A DNA stretch of 40,908 bases, from NCBI GenBank assembly GCA_900539095.1, contig UQAR01000011.1, forward strand, positions 1 to 40,908, read 5' to 3'. Every line of letters starts with the position of its first letter. Positions within the stretch are counted from its first letter, which is position 1. The position numbers and the translations under genes are program-made. Shown here in pieces: positions 16,642 to 24,745 of the stretch. Below the pieces are notes generated by a model that saw only the letters and a list, made by a program, of their open reading frames with translations, had not been told where the DNA came from and searched no databases. Source of the DNA: an uncultured Ruminococcus sp. (lineage in GTDB: Bacteria; Bacillota; Clostridia; Oscillospirales; Ruminococcaceae).

Positions 16642-17343
16642 TTATTCCACTCCTTTCTTGGTGTTTTGTTGACGTCTTCTGCGTCTTTTGAAGTTTTCAC
16701 GCATACGGGCAATGCTGAACGGTGCTAATATCAGTTTCTCGAATATCATGTATGCACAGTTGCTTGGTATAGTGGCTCTTGTAGTCATAAGCATTTTGCC
16801 CACTGTACAGCCAACGTTGTTCACAAGTTTACTGCAATATGGATACACGTCAGGTGTGATGTTATAGAGCCTGCCTATCTCCGCAAAGTAGTCTTTCAGC
16901 TCCATTGAGCAGAGGACGTTAAGTGCACATATCATCTTTGCATTGTCTGTGAACTGCTTGATAGCCGTCGGGAGCGGTGCTTTGCCCTCCATGACGAGCC
17001 TTATTTTGTCTATCTTTTCGGCTTGCTCTGCCATGTTGCACATATACTCTATGGTGTCGGTAAGCTCAGTGTATTGGTCTGCGGCAGACCTTATTTCGCC
17101 CCTCATAGTCATACCTGTGTCCTTAAGAAAGCTTGGGTATATGTCTATGAAGTCTCTGAACGAGAACTTGTCACGGGCGGTGGCATAGTTACATTCAAGT
17201 TCGCTGAAAACAATATCTTTGCCCTCCTCCGTCAGGTTCATAAGCTTTGACAGAGGTGTATCCATTATCACGGTAATGGCGTTTTCAAGTGTCATGTTTT
17301 CGTATTCCTGAATGATATCTTTAAGGTTTAGTGTTTTAGTCAT
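16642..17343 (-). CDS. Unknown protein, paralogue of the upstream gene product
   Basis: The protein has 233 residues and I do not recognise the family. It is mostly helical, with a basic tail (KRRRRRQQNTKKG). Its N-terminal segment AITVIMDTPLSKL followed by FSFRDFIDIYPSF aligns with AVRDLMELPLEKL and KMTFGELVAIMDEL of the neighbouring 240-residue protein, so the two share a domain. The ATG at 17343 is chosen over an upstream Met because AAAGGAT lies 11 nt before it. The stop is 2 nt from the clpA-like start, so the two are translationally coupled. It may be an adaptor or substrate-recognition factor for the Clp machine; that is inference from position only. Confidence 0.7.
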   Translation of the reverse strand: MTKTLNLKDIIQEYENMTLENAITVIMDTPLSKLMNLTEEGKDIVFSELECNYATARDKFSFRDFIDIYPSFLKDTGMTMRGEIRSAADQYTELTDTIEYMCNMAEQAEKIDKIRLVMEGKAPLPTAIKQFTDNAKMICALNVLCSMELKDYFAEIGRLYNITPDVYPYCSKLVNNVGCTVGKMLMTTRATIPSNCAYMIFEKLILAPFSIARMRENFKRRRRRQQNTKKGVE

Positions 17344-17404
17344 GATCTTTATATCCTTTCTCATAATTTTGTTTAACAGGCTATTGCCTATCATTGTGTA
17401 AATT

Positions 17405-17430
17405 GTTCACACCAGTGTACGGTGATGAAC
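17405..17430. promoter_or_regulatory. Inverted repeat inside the clp operon
   Basis: GTTCACACC (17405-17413) and GGTGATGAAC (17421-17430) form an inverted repeat with one bulged base. It lies in the only long gap of the operon (217 bp), between the 240- and 233-residue genes. It could be an operator for an internal promoter or a processing hairpin. Confidence 0.45.
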
Positions 17431-17560
17431 GTTTATAAAGAACAGAGTGCAGATCATTTTGCAGAGCATAGGATCAGATGATTGAAAAAATCAACTTAAA
17501 GAAAACAAGAAATCGTTGGTTGTGTTACTGATCTTCTATGTTCTGCGATGATATGGTACT

Positions 17561-18283
17561 CTACTCTGCGAAAATGGAGTCTTTGATAAGCGGCAGGTCG
17601 CCATTGTAGTGCTCTATTATATCCTTCGCATTATAGGGGTATGACAAGATGATATCAGACGCCGACGATATGAGCCACCACCTCATGTCATAAGCGTCAC
17701 GGATCTGCTCGACGTAGTCGTCAATAAAAATGCACCATGGGATCCAGAATACACAGGCTTTTCTGTCAAGTATATCAAATGCACTGCCTAAGCTCATGGT
17801 GGGGTCTTGCTGCATTGCATTTTCAAGCCTCATCTGCAACTTCAACACAAGCTGTTTGTCATTGGCAGGGTGTCTGGTGTTTGAGCCAATGCAGAGAGTG
17901 TCGAGATAATCTAAGTAATCTTTGAAACTTATGGCGTTATATATCTGCACTTCCGGGAGCTGGCGATTTAAGACGAGCATTTTTCTCACATATGCCGAAT
18001 AGCATCTTATCTCGTCATCGCTGTCGGTATCAAAATTTATTATCTGTGCATATGTGTCAAGCTCGTCCATAATAGCCACAAGCTCGCCGAAGGTCATTTT
18101 CACGCAATCGCTTGCTCTGATATGGAAATATTTCTCTATCTGCTCGGCGATAACGCCAATGACTCCCTTCTCACCTGCTGGGGTGTTGTAAGATGTCAGT
18201 TTCTCCAGAGGAAGTTCCATTAGATCTCTGACGGCTTGTTTTATGAAGTGCAGGTCAGAGAATTGATTTATGTTTAGTAGCAT
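17561..18283 (-). CDS. Unknown protein of the clp-traG operon
   Basis: The protein has 240 residues and no recognised family. It is acidic and helical, rich in aromatic residues near the C-terminus (VFWIPWCIFIDDYVEQIRDA, then MRWWLI). No signal peptide is seen, but the WIPWCIF stretch is hydrophobic. Its first 75 residues resemble the 233-residue protein downstream (PLEKL and MTFGELV boxes). It starts 25 nt after the traG-like stop with AAGGAG before the ATG. Together with its paralogue it forms the unknown core of the operon. Confidence 0.72.
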   Translation of the reverse strand: MLLNINQFSDLHFIKQAVRDLMELPLEKLTSYNTPAGEKGVIGVIAEQIEKYFHIRASDCVKMTFGELVAIMDELDTYAQIINFDTDSDDEIRCYSAYVRKMLVLNRQLPEVQIYNAISFKDYLDYLDTLCIGSNTRHPANDKQLVLKLQMRLENAMQQDPTMSLGSAFDILDRKACVFWIPWCIFIDDYVEQIRDAYDMRWWLISSASDIILSYPYNAKDIIEHYNGDLPLIKDSIFAE

Positions 18284-18308
18284 GGTCTTTACTCCTTGTC
18301 ATAATTTT

Positions 18309-19586
18309 TTACATACTTATCTGATGATCTTTTTGCAGCATACTGTATGGTGCGATCTTGTCTGCAAGCATAGCCTGTCTGCCTGAGAATATCACATAGA
18401 CCTTGTCTCTTGGCATACAGAGTATGTTGTCAATGGTCTTTGACGTTCTGTCTGCTATCATTCTCGCAGTGTCGGGGTCATTACAACCCATGAAAAGCAT
18501 TGTGTCGCAGTTGTTTATGATGGTCTTGGCGGCGTTTGCGTCATACATGGTGGCGAGCTGTGACAGGCTCTGTATTATCAGCGATGCGTAGATATCTCTT
18601 GACCTTATGGTGGAGATGTTCTTGTCGAAGTTACTGATATATGCACTTGTTGCACCAAAGTCGTCAAGTATCATATGCACAGGCACTGGCAGCCTGCCTT
18701 TCGGTCTGTTGTCAGCCTCTCTGCACAGTGCCTGCAAGGTCTGCGTATAGAACAAGCTTACGATATTGTCGAGATTATGCTCTGTGTCGCTCGTTTTTAT
18801 GAACACAGCCGTTTTTCTTCTTCCTATGTCCGCAAGATCAACGGATATCTTGTTGTCAAAGATGTATCTCAGCTCTTTCATATTGAAACAGTTGAGATGT
18901 GAGGCGGCTATTCCTGCGGTTGACGCAAATGTTTTGTCAGAAGGTCTGGTCGCCTGCGTTTCTGCGAACAGCTTTGCGGACAATGAGTCGGAATTGTCTT
19001 TTATCCATTTGGTGAAATAAGCGTCGCCGTTGTTTTGGATATATGTGTGGAAAAGCTCCAACACTGATGTCATGTTGTGATACTCTTCTGGCAGGGCCTC
19101 AAGAGCGTATGCTATTGCGAACTCTATCATTGAGGCGGCACTCATATCCCAATATGGCTCTTTACAGCCACTGTTCACAGGAGATATTGCGTCGGCGATA
19201 GCTTTAACGTCAGGCTCGTATATACTGCCGTCTTTGTTCCTTTTTACCATCGCCAATGGGTTATAGCCCTGGCTTTTCTCAGGCTCTGTAAAATCAAGTT
19301 TTATAATGTTATAGCCTTTAGCTCTCAGTTCGCCTGCGAACATATTATAGAGCAGACCCTTGATGTCCTGCAATATGACTGATGATTTGATGTTTTTTAG
19401 CACAGAGCAGATGTAAGAGCCTGTTTTGCCGCAGCCTGAATTGCCTATAACAAGGACGTTGTTATTAAGCCCTGTGACCTTTGTGTCCTCCAAGAGTTCA
19501 ACGCCCTTGGCGAGCGTTCTTTTACCGTATCTTTCTCTTGGTGCAGTGTAAGTAGGACTGCCGCCTGTGATTCTTTGTTTACTCAT
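18309..19586 (-). CDS. Soluble VirD4/TraG-like ATPase
   Basis: This is a 425-residue P-loop ATPase of the type IV coupling-protein family. Walker A is GNSGCGKT (48-55), Walker B is MILDDFG (305-311), and an IIQSLSQL segment (337-344) resembles the sensor region of TraG proteins. Authentic coupling proteins are 550-700 residues with two N-terminal membrane helices that anchor them to the secretion channel. This one starts with a short soluble leader and has none, so it is unlikely to sit in a conjugation pore alone. No relaxase, VirB4 or other transfer gene occurs here. It lies 14 nt from clpP. It may be a hexameric DNA motor recruited to another task. Confidence 0.88.
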   Translation of the reverse strand: MSKQRITGGSPTYTAPRERYGKRTLAKGVELLEDTKVTGLNNNVLVIGNSGCGKTGSYICSVLKNIKSSVILQDIKGLLYNMFAGELRAKGYNIIKLDFTEPEKSQGYNPLAMVKRNKDGSIYEPDVKAIADAISPVNSGCKEPYWDMSAASMIEFAIAYALEALPEEYHNMTSVLELFHTYIQNNGDAYFTKWIKDNSDSLSAKLFAETQATRPSDKTFASTAGIAASHLNCFNMKELRYIFDNKISVDLADIGRRKTAVFIKTSDTEHNLDNIVSLFYTQTLQALCREADNRPKGRLPVPVHMILDDFGATSAYISNFDKNISTIRSRDIYASLIIQSLSQLATMYDANAAKTIINNCDTMLFMGCNDPDTARMIADRTSKTIDNILCMPRDKVYVIFSGRQAMLADKIAPYSMLQKDHQISM

Positions 19587-19600
19587 TATTTGTTACTCCT

Positions 19601-20188
19601 TTAAATTAATTTGTTAATTATCTTGTGTGCAAGACCGAATTCCACGGCCTCTTCTGCGGTGTAAAAAGAGTCATACTGTGTGACCTTGTAAATTTCCTCA
19701 AGAGTTTTTCCTGTGCGGTCTGCTATTATGGTTGCGAGGGTCTTTCGCATTTTGTTCAGCCCCGCAAGATGTTCTTCTATCTCTTTTGATTTCTGACCGC
19801 TGAAATCTGCTTTGCCGAAACTTGGGTCATGTATCATTATGCGAGAGTGCGGAAGTATCTCACGCCGGTCTGCCGCAAGGTATATGACAGCTCCCATTGA
19901 CGCACATAGTCCCACGCATACGGCTCTGACCTTTGAGCGTGTCATTCTTATAGCGTCATACAGTGCAAGACCGCTTTCGCAATCGCCCCCAGGAGAGTTT
20001 ATATACAGCGTTATTTCCTTATCTGCCTGACCGTCCATTAGCATAAGAGCCTTGATGATGTCAGTGCAGTTTTCGGAGCTGATATCTCCCTCAAGGAATA
20101 TTTTTCTTTCACTGAGCAGGTGATCGTCAAGATTTATCCGTTCGATACCTCTTGAACTTTCGAGTATTCTGTTTAGATTTGATCTCAT
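19601..20188 (-). CDS. ClpP-type serine protease subunit
   Basis: This 195-residue subunit assembles into the tetradecameric chamber that degrades proteins unfolded by Clp ATPases. The catalytic triad is intact: Ser97 (GLCASMGA), His120 (RIMIHDPSFG) and Asp173 (TQYDSFYTAEEA). The GD-S and INSPGG segments that form the oxyanion region are also present. The ATG at 20188 is preferred because AAAGGAA lies 9 nt before it; the longer frame to 20344 crosses the promoter and hairpins. It heads a five-gene operon ending with a ClpA-like ATPase that has a ClpP-docking IGF motif. Housekeeping clpP normally pairs with tig or clpX, so this is probably a second, element-borne copy. Confidence 0.93.
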   Translation of the reverse strand: MRSNLNRILESSRGIERINLDDHLLSERKIFLEGDISSENCTDIIKALMLMDGQADKEITLYINSPGGDCESGLALYDAIRMTRSKVRAVCVGLCASMGAVIYLAADRREILPHSRIMIHDPSFGKADFSGQKSKEIEEHLAGLNKMRKTLATIIADRTGKTLEEIYKVTQYDSFYTAEEAVEFGLAHKIINKLI

Positions 20189-20243
20189 GGTTATCGTTCC
20201 TTTCTTTGTTATGTGATGGATTTGTAAAGTGTTATTTCCTTTC

Positions 20244-20273
20244 ATTATACAAGTAGGAGTGGCTTTGCCACTC
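20244..20273 (-). promoter_or_regulatory. clpP operon promoter with palindrome
   Basis: On the minus strand TATAAT (20244-20249) follows a perfect palindrome, GAGTGGC-TTT-GCCACTC (20257-20273), that occupies the -35 position. No TTGACA is present there, so the promoter may need an activator or be repressed through this palindrome. A near copy (AAGTGGC-TTA-GCCACTT) occurs at 20744-20760, on the far side of the spacer. Confidence 0.55.
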
Positions 20274-20293
20274 GACCCTGCCTGCATAGCATT

Positions 20294-20345
20294 ATTGTCA
20301 AAGATCAGGGACGCTTGAAGAGTGAACGTCCCTTTTCTTGACAAT
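20294..20345. repeat. Nested hairpin
   Basis: Outer arms ATTGTCAA (20294-20301) and TTGACAAT (20338-20345) enclose inner arms AGGGACG (20307-20313) and CGTCCCT (20327-20333). Both arms are perfect. It lies upstream of the clpP promoter. Confidence 0.6.
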
Positions 20346-20421
20346 GACGTAGTACATAAGTACAGGAGATGAAAAATACTATGAATGGCAGACTTACCAG
20401 TTGTCTACCATTATATCCACC

Positions 20422-20532
20422 GGAGCAGCTCCGCTGCTCCCCCTCGTTCCTATAATAGTGTTACACAGTGTGAAATAGGAACGAATATGTGACAGAAAAA
20501 AGAAGTCATAACTGCGTACACAGATATGACTT
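20422..20532. ncRNA. Three-hairpin module, copy A
   Basis: There are three perfect hairpins in succession: GGAGCAG/CTGCTCC (20422-20440), CGTTCCTAT/ATAGGAACG (20445-20483) and AAGTCATA/TATGACTT (20503-20532). The same order recurs in copy B 183 bp downstream with compensating changes, which argues for a structured RNA or a protein-binding DNA array rather than chance. Between the copies another hairpin, GATAGGC/GCCTATC (20573-20592), occurs. No reading frame of note is present in 20345-20881. Strand and boundaries are unknown. Confidence 0.5.
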
Positions 20533-20604
20533 TAGGAAAATGAGTAAAAAGATTGGAGAACTTGAAAATGACGATAGGCCGGAGTGCCTATCAATAAATA
20601 TACA

Positions 20605-20714
20605 GGAGCAGCCTGCTGCTCCATAGAGCACTCCTATAATAGAGCGGTTCGTCAGTTATAGGAATGTCTGTAGAACAGAATAAAGTCATTTATGTTGACC
20701 TAGAATATGACTTT
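20605..20714. ncRNA. Three-hairpin module, copy B
   Basis: GGAGCAG/CTGCTCC (20605-20622), TCCTATAA/TTATAGGA (20632-20663) and AAAGTCAT/ATGACTTT (20682-20714) repeat the three hairpins of copy A. Stem 1 is identical in sequence, while the loops differ. It is followed by the AAGTGGC/GCCACTT hairpin at 20744-20760 and then the promoter of the helicase operon. Confidence 0.5.
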
Positions 20715-20881
20715 TCAGAGTTTGTAAGAAATGAAATGAATTGAAGTGGCTTAGCCACTTATTTAAAGGAAAATAGTGTCATAGATTATTGCATAGTGTA
20801 ATTAGGATATAACGCATTTAAGGCAAAGTGCGTTAAACAGCCGATTTTTGAGATAGAGTAAAAATATTTGATGTGCGGATA

Positions 20882-20911
20882 TTGATTTTTTTGAAAAAAG
20901 TGCAGTATAAT
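20882..20911 (+). promoter_or_regulatory. Promoter of the RecQ-like operon
   Basis: TTGATT (20882-20887), an 18-nt spacer and a perfect TATAAT (20906-20911) lie 30 nt before the chosen ATG. An upstream in-frame ATG at 20873 precedes the promoter and is rejected as start. Confidence 0.65.
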
Positions 20912-20941
20912 ATAGAAAAAGCTGATATAGGGGGCTGGGAA

Positions 20942-22441
20942 ATGCGTTTTAAAAAGGCGGAGCTTGATGTTAGAACAAGATATATTGCTGAATTGGAAAA
21001 GCGGCTTACTACATATTTCAAGGATTATAGGAACGATCAGAAAAGCATAATTGAGTCACTGCTCAAAGGACATGATACTGTCGTAAGGCTGAAAACAGGC
21101 GGAGGAAAATCTCTCTGCTTTCAAGCCCCTGCTATTATATCTCAGGGGGTGACTATCGTCATCTCTCCTTTGCAGGCACTTTGTAACGATCAGGTGGATG
21201 GTTTCAATAAAAAATACTGCACTGACGCTGTTGTGGAGTTCAATAAGAAGTATGTGGAGGCTCACCCTGAGTGTGCAGGATTTTTGTCTGAGAAAAAGCC
21301 ACGTGCCGGATTTGACTCATCCATAAGCGAGCTTGTGAAAAAGGACAATGAGGATAACATAGAATACAAGCTTTTGTATCTTTCCCCTGAAATGCTCAGC
21401 AAGCCTGTTTACAGGCAGGAGCTTACGGAAACCGTGGCTTTGGGCAGACTGAAAATAAGCATGATAATATTTGACGAGACACACTGCTTATCAGAGTGGG
21501 GCTTTAGTTTCAGAGAAAGCTATTTTCAGATATGCGGTATCATAGCCAATTTGAAAAAATATCAGGATATACCTATTGGCGTTTTTTCCGCCACTTTGAC
21601 CCCTGCAAGCGTGGAACAGCTCAAACTTCTGCTTGATATGAAAAAGCCAAAAGAGTTCGGTATCTGCACTGATAAGTCTGCAAGCAAGGTGAAAAATGGC
21701 TCGCTGTCGGTGAAACGTGACGATCTGAATGTTTTTATACTTAATTGTGATGATGAAAGTCCTTTTTCAAGGTATGATTATCTTTTCATTCTGCTTGAAA
21801 ATGTCACTTTCAAAAAGTGCATAATATACTGCAATTTTATAGAGCAGGTGGACTCCATTCGCTGGCTGTTTTTGCAGTTCATAAAGGATATCGGCAATCT
21901 GTCAAAGAACAGCATAAGTTATCACGGAAAAATGTATCACAGTGCAAGGCTTGGTGCGGAATTCAAATATGCAAATAAAACTTCGGGTTATGATATCATC
22001 GTTGCCACGAAAGCCTTTGGTATGGGTATCGACAACAGGGACGTTGACCTTGTTATACACTTTGACGTTCCCGAAAGCATTGAAACTTATTATCAGGAAA
22101 TAGGCAGAGCAGGGCGTTCATCAGTTGAGGGACATAACAACAATGTAATAATGCTGTATCAAAAGAAACCTTATCCAATAAGTAAAAAAGGCTCTTTGTC
22201 TGAACGTTCCTGCTTTTTTATCGGAACGGAAGAAAGCACCAAGGCTTTTGTAAGAAGCGGCGTGAGTATCGTAAACAATGTGTACTCGGAATCGCCTATT
22301 ATCCCAAGACTGGAGAATAGGTCAAAGAGAGCTTTCAAATCTTCGGCGATATATTCTTTTGAGGTGCTAAAAAAGTATATTGAGGAAAATCTCAATGGTC
22401 AGCCTATTTCTAAAGCTCAGGCGGTTGGAGTGTTTGGGTGA
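20942..22441 (+). CDS. RecQ-like superfamily 2 DNA helicase
   Basis: This 499-residue ATP-dependent 3'-5' DNA helicase core has motif I KTGGGKS (51-57), motif II DETH (178-181) in DETHCLSEWG, motif III FSATLTP, and a RecQ-like second RecA domain with KAFGMGIDNRDVDLVIHFD and motif VI YYQEIGRAGR. The C-terminal zinc-binding/RQC and HRDC domains of housekeeping RecQ are absent, and the segment after residue 420 is unlike them. Start at 20942 follows AGGGGG and the promoter. The next gene begins 4 nt after its stop, so the two products probably act together. It is divergent from the clpP operon. Phage defence, element replication or repair are all possible. Confidence 0.9.
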   Translation: MRFKKAELDVRTRYIAELEKRLTTYFKDYRNDQKSIIESLLKGHDTVVRLKTGGGKSLCFQAPAIISQGVTIVISPLQALCNDQVDGFNKKYCTDAVVEFNKKYVEAHPECAGFLSEKKPRAGFDSSISELVKKDNEDNIEYKLLYLSPEMLSKPVYRQELTETVALGRLKISMIIFDETHCLSEWGFSFRESYFQICGIIANLKKYQDIPIGVFSATLTPASVEQLKLLLDMKKPKEFGICTDKSASKVKNGSLSVKRDDLNVFILNCDDESPFSRYDYLFILLENVTFKKCIIYCNFIEQVDSIRWLFLQFIKDIGNLSKNSISYHGKMYHSARLGAEFKYANKTSGYDIIVATKAFGMGIDNRDVDLVIHFDVPESIETYYQEIGRAGRSSVEGHNNNVIMLYQKKPYPISKKGSLSERSCFFIGTEESTKAFVRSGVSIVNNVYSESPIIPRLENRSKRAFKSSAIYSFEVLKKYIEENLNGQPISKAQAVGVFG

Positions 22442-22445
22442 AAAT

Positions 22446-24290
22446 ATGTGGAAATGCTATAATGACATGACCATTTTTCCTTGCGACCAGACTATTATAG
22501 ATGAATATTTCCACGGCAAGGAATTTAAGTTTGAGAAAGTAAGAAAATACTCGGCTGAGAAAACAAACAAGGACCTTAAACGTGTCATAAGTCAGATAAA
22601 CGAGCTTTATATAAACAACACTCTCATTGCAAATGAGATAAGAAACTTTGCTTGGTTTTATAAACCTGATGAAAACGGCACTATCTGCAACAAGGGAAAA
22701 GTCATTGCAGAAAAGGCTGTTCTTGAAGAGGGCGGCGGCAGTATAGAGGGCTATCGCCTTTATGACAGGTCAACGGAATGGAAAAGAGAGCTTAAAGATG
22801 ATTTTATACTTGACAGGCACATTTACAATGATTGTGCGTTTGTGTATGTAAGAAATGAAACATTGTCGGGCAGACGGGAAGTTGAGCTTAGATATCACGC
22901 ACAGAAAATGCTCATAGATGATATAAAAAGCAAAGCCGAGGAACCCAATTTTGACTATGTTTATGTATTTACAGATGTGAGCATAGGTGGTGCTCACAGC
23001 AAAAGCAAATTTGTTAATTATATCGTTTGTGCTGTATATAAAGCTGATAAGGAGATTTTTGACGGTATCATAAGCGGCGACAGCGACAATGAGAACGAGA
23101 ATTTTTTGCAGATATTAGGCTACAGCAAAGGGGAAAAGTATAACATCGAGATCGGTTTTGACGAGGAGGAAACTGAGCGGCAGATAAACAAGTATTTTAA
23201 TAATGACAGTGAGGAGCTTTCAGACGTAAGAGATGACGAACGTGCGGTATCATATATAGACAAGAAACTCAACAAGCTGCTTACGGAAAAAGATATTACA
23301 GAGCTTTATGATGGGCTGTTAGGAAAACAAAAAGGAAATAAGAAACAAAACCCTAGGATAGTATTTAAAAAAGGTCAGCGAAGGAATGATATGTGCTGCA
23401 CATTATGGTATCAAGACGGCACGGCTTATGAAAAAGCACCGCTGACATACTTTGATATGTGCGTATTTGACGCTGTTTGCACTATATATAACAATGACAG
23501 AAAAGAGTTTTATCTTAACAACATATGGGAGATACTCAGCGGAAACGAGGGCATAAGATTTTCACGAAATGTGCTTAAAGATAAGCTGAGAGAAAGCGTT
23601 GAGAAACTCCAAAGGCTGAGGATTTTTATAGCAGGCACTGAAAATGCTCCGCAGGAAGTCGGTGACAACATAGGGGAGAGATTTCTTAATGTACAGAGAG
23701 GTCAGGATACCAGTGGCAGAGAAGTCTATGAGATAAGATCCTGTCCGAGGTTGTGGACATATGCAGTGGAAACACAGGAGGGGCAGATAGCACGAGTGCC
23801 TTTATACAAACTAGACGGGCGGAGATATTTCAAGTGGGAGCAATATGATAGATTAGGGGAAGAAGATTGTTCTACAGTTTCAGGGCTTTATGGCTTTTTG
23901 AACTCTGATAAACGCAGCGAAATTTTAAGAAAAATGAAAAGCAAGTCGATACTTGACCCTGAATACAAATGCAGCATATGGAAAGTTGTTCTGCATTTTT
24001 ATCTTGCACACAGGCTGTCGATAATAAGGCGAAAGAACAAGATGCGGCTCATAAAATATGACACGATAGAAAAGCTTATGGAGGCTTATCTCCCTGAAAC
24101 TCTGAAAAACGGCGAGAAAAAAGACCTGCTTTGCAGGCTGTGTATGTGCTATATGTTCTGGGCGGTTTTGCCAAAACATGAAAATTATCGTTGGGAATGG
24201 GACGTATATCACAGCAGAAAGACGCTAAGACCAATGGGGTTAAGGGTGATTAGAGTTGAGAGAGATGTTAGGGGAAAGAGTTCAGTGTAG
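22446..24290 (+). CDS. Unknown 614-residue partner of the RecQ-like helicase
   Basis: I do not recognise this protein. It opens MWKCYNDMTIFPCDQ and has charged helical stretches. A middle segment of about 50 residues from PLTYFDMCVFDAVCTIY to LRIFIAG looks like a winged helix of the type seen in plasmid or phage replication initiators. The C-terminal third is basic (LSIIRRKNKMRLIK). No nuclease motif, membrane segment or P-loop is evident. The start at 22446 is taken because the earlier part of the frame lies inside the helicase gene. The 4-nt gap implies translational coupling. It could be a DNA-binding or loading partner of the helicase. Confidence 0.8.
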   Translation: MWKCYNDMTIFPCDQTIIDEYFHGKEFKFEKVRKYSAEKTNKDLKRVISQINELYINNTLIANEIRNFAWFYKPDENGTICNKGKVIAEKAVLEEGGGSIEGYRLYDRSTEWKRELKDDFILDRHIYNDCAFVYVRNETLSGRREVELRYHAQKMLIDDIKSKAEEPNFDYVYVFTDVSIGGAHSKSKFVNYIVCAVYKADKEIFDGIISGDSDNENENFLQILGYSKGEKYNIEIGFDEEETERQINKYFNNDSEELSDVRDDERAVSYIDKKLNKLLTEKDITELYDGLLGKQKGNKKQNPRIVFKKGQRRNDMCCTLWYQDGTAYEKAPLTYFDMCVFDAVCTIYNNDRKEFYLNNIWEILSGNEGIRFSRNVLKDKLRESVEKLQRLRIFIAGTENAPQEVGDNIGERFLNVQRGQDTSGREVYEIRSCPRLWTYAVETQEGQIARVPLYKLDGRRYFKWEQYDRLGEEDCSTVSGLYGFLNSDKRSEILRKMKSKSILDPEYKCSIWKVVLHFYLAHRLSIIRRKNKMRLIKYDTIEKLMEAYLPETLKNGEKKDLLCRLCMCYMFWAVLPKHENYRWEWDVYHSRKTLRPMGLRVIRVERDVRGKSSV

Positions 24291-24330
24291 GTTATAATAT
24301 AGAAAATATGAGCAGCTAGGGGGAACAAAA

Positions 24331-24699
24331 ATGGAAAATGATTTTTACATTCGCAGAGATATACGTCTCAAATACAAAGGCAGTGAAAAAGATGTTATAA
24401 TACCTGACGGCGTGACAGCCATTGATGAAAAGGCGTTACGTGGCTGTGAAACGCTGGAGAGCGTTGTGATACCTGACACTGTCATATCCATAAGGTGGGG
24501 AGCATTTTCGTTCTGCAAAAATCTCAGGAAGATAACGATACCGTCCTCTGTAGAGTTCATCTCCGTATCGGCTATCGAGGGGTGTACGAATCTTACTGAG
24601 ATAGTCATTCAAGACAGCGACTGTTTTTACGTTAAGGACGGTCTTATCCATAGCAAGAAAAGCCCTGATGATGTTATTGGTACTGAGATAGTAAAATGA
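24331..24699 (+). CDS. Small BspA-type leucine-rich repeat protein
   Basis: This 122-residue protein is built of about four LRR_5 (BspA/Treponema) repeats. The pattern is VIIPDGVTAIDEKALRGC, then ESVVIPDTVISIRWGAFSFC, then RKITIPSSVEFISVSAIEGC. No signal peptide or anchor is present, which is unusual because most relatives are secreted and much longer. AGGGGG lies before the ATG. It sits 40 nt after the helicase operon and ends in a long hairpin. It may be a fragment of a larger BspA protein that kept a start codon. Confidence 0.8.
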   Translation: MENDFYIRRDIRLKYKGSEKDVIIPDGVTAIDEKALRGCETLESVVIPDTVISIRWGAFSFCKNLRKITIPSSVEFISVSAIEGCTNLTEIVIQDSDCFYVKDGLIHSKKSPDDVIGTEIVK

Positions 24700-24745
24700 T
24701 ATAACCCAAAAAGCTCGCATAAAATGCGAGCTTTTTGGGTTATAT
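24699..24745. terminator. Perfect 22-bp bidirectional terminator hairpin
   Basis: Arms at 24699-24720 and 24724-24745 are exact complements with an AAA loop. An A5 tract on one arm and a T5 tract on the other let it act in both directions. It follows the LRR gene and also lies where the dam remnant breaks off. Confidence 0.8.

Noticed and set aside
18309..19586. Evidence for a conjugative transfer system
   Set aside because: The TraG-like protein lacks membrane helices and no relaxase, VirB4 or other transfer gene is present.
20189..20344. N-terminal extension of ClpP
   Set aside because: The frame runs across TATAAT and hairpins; the ATG at 20188 has a good ribosome site and gives the normal length.
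20422..20714. CRISPR array
   Set aside because: Only two units exist, they are imperfect and about 183 bp apart, and no cas gene is present. They are structured modules, not repeat-spacer units.
20873..20941. Earlier start for the RecQ-like helicase
   Set aside because: This stretch contains the promoter itself.
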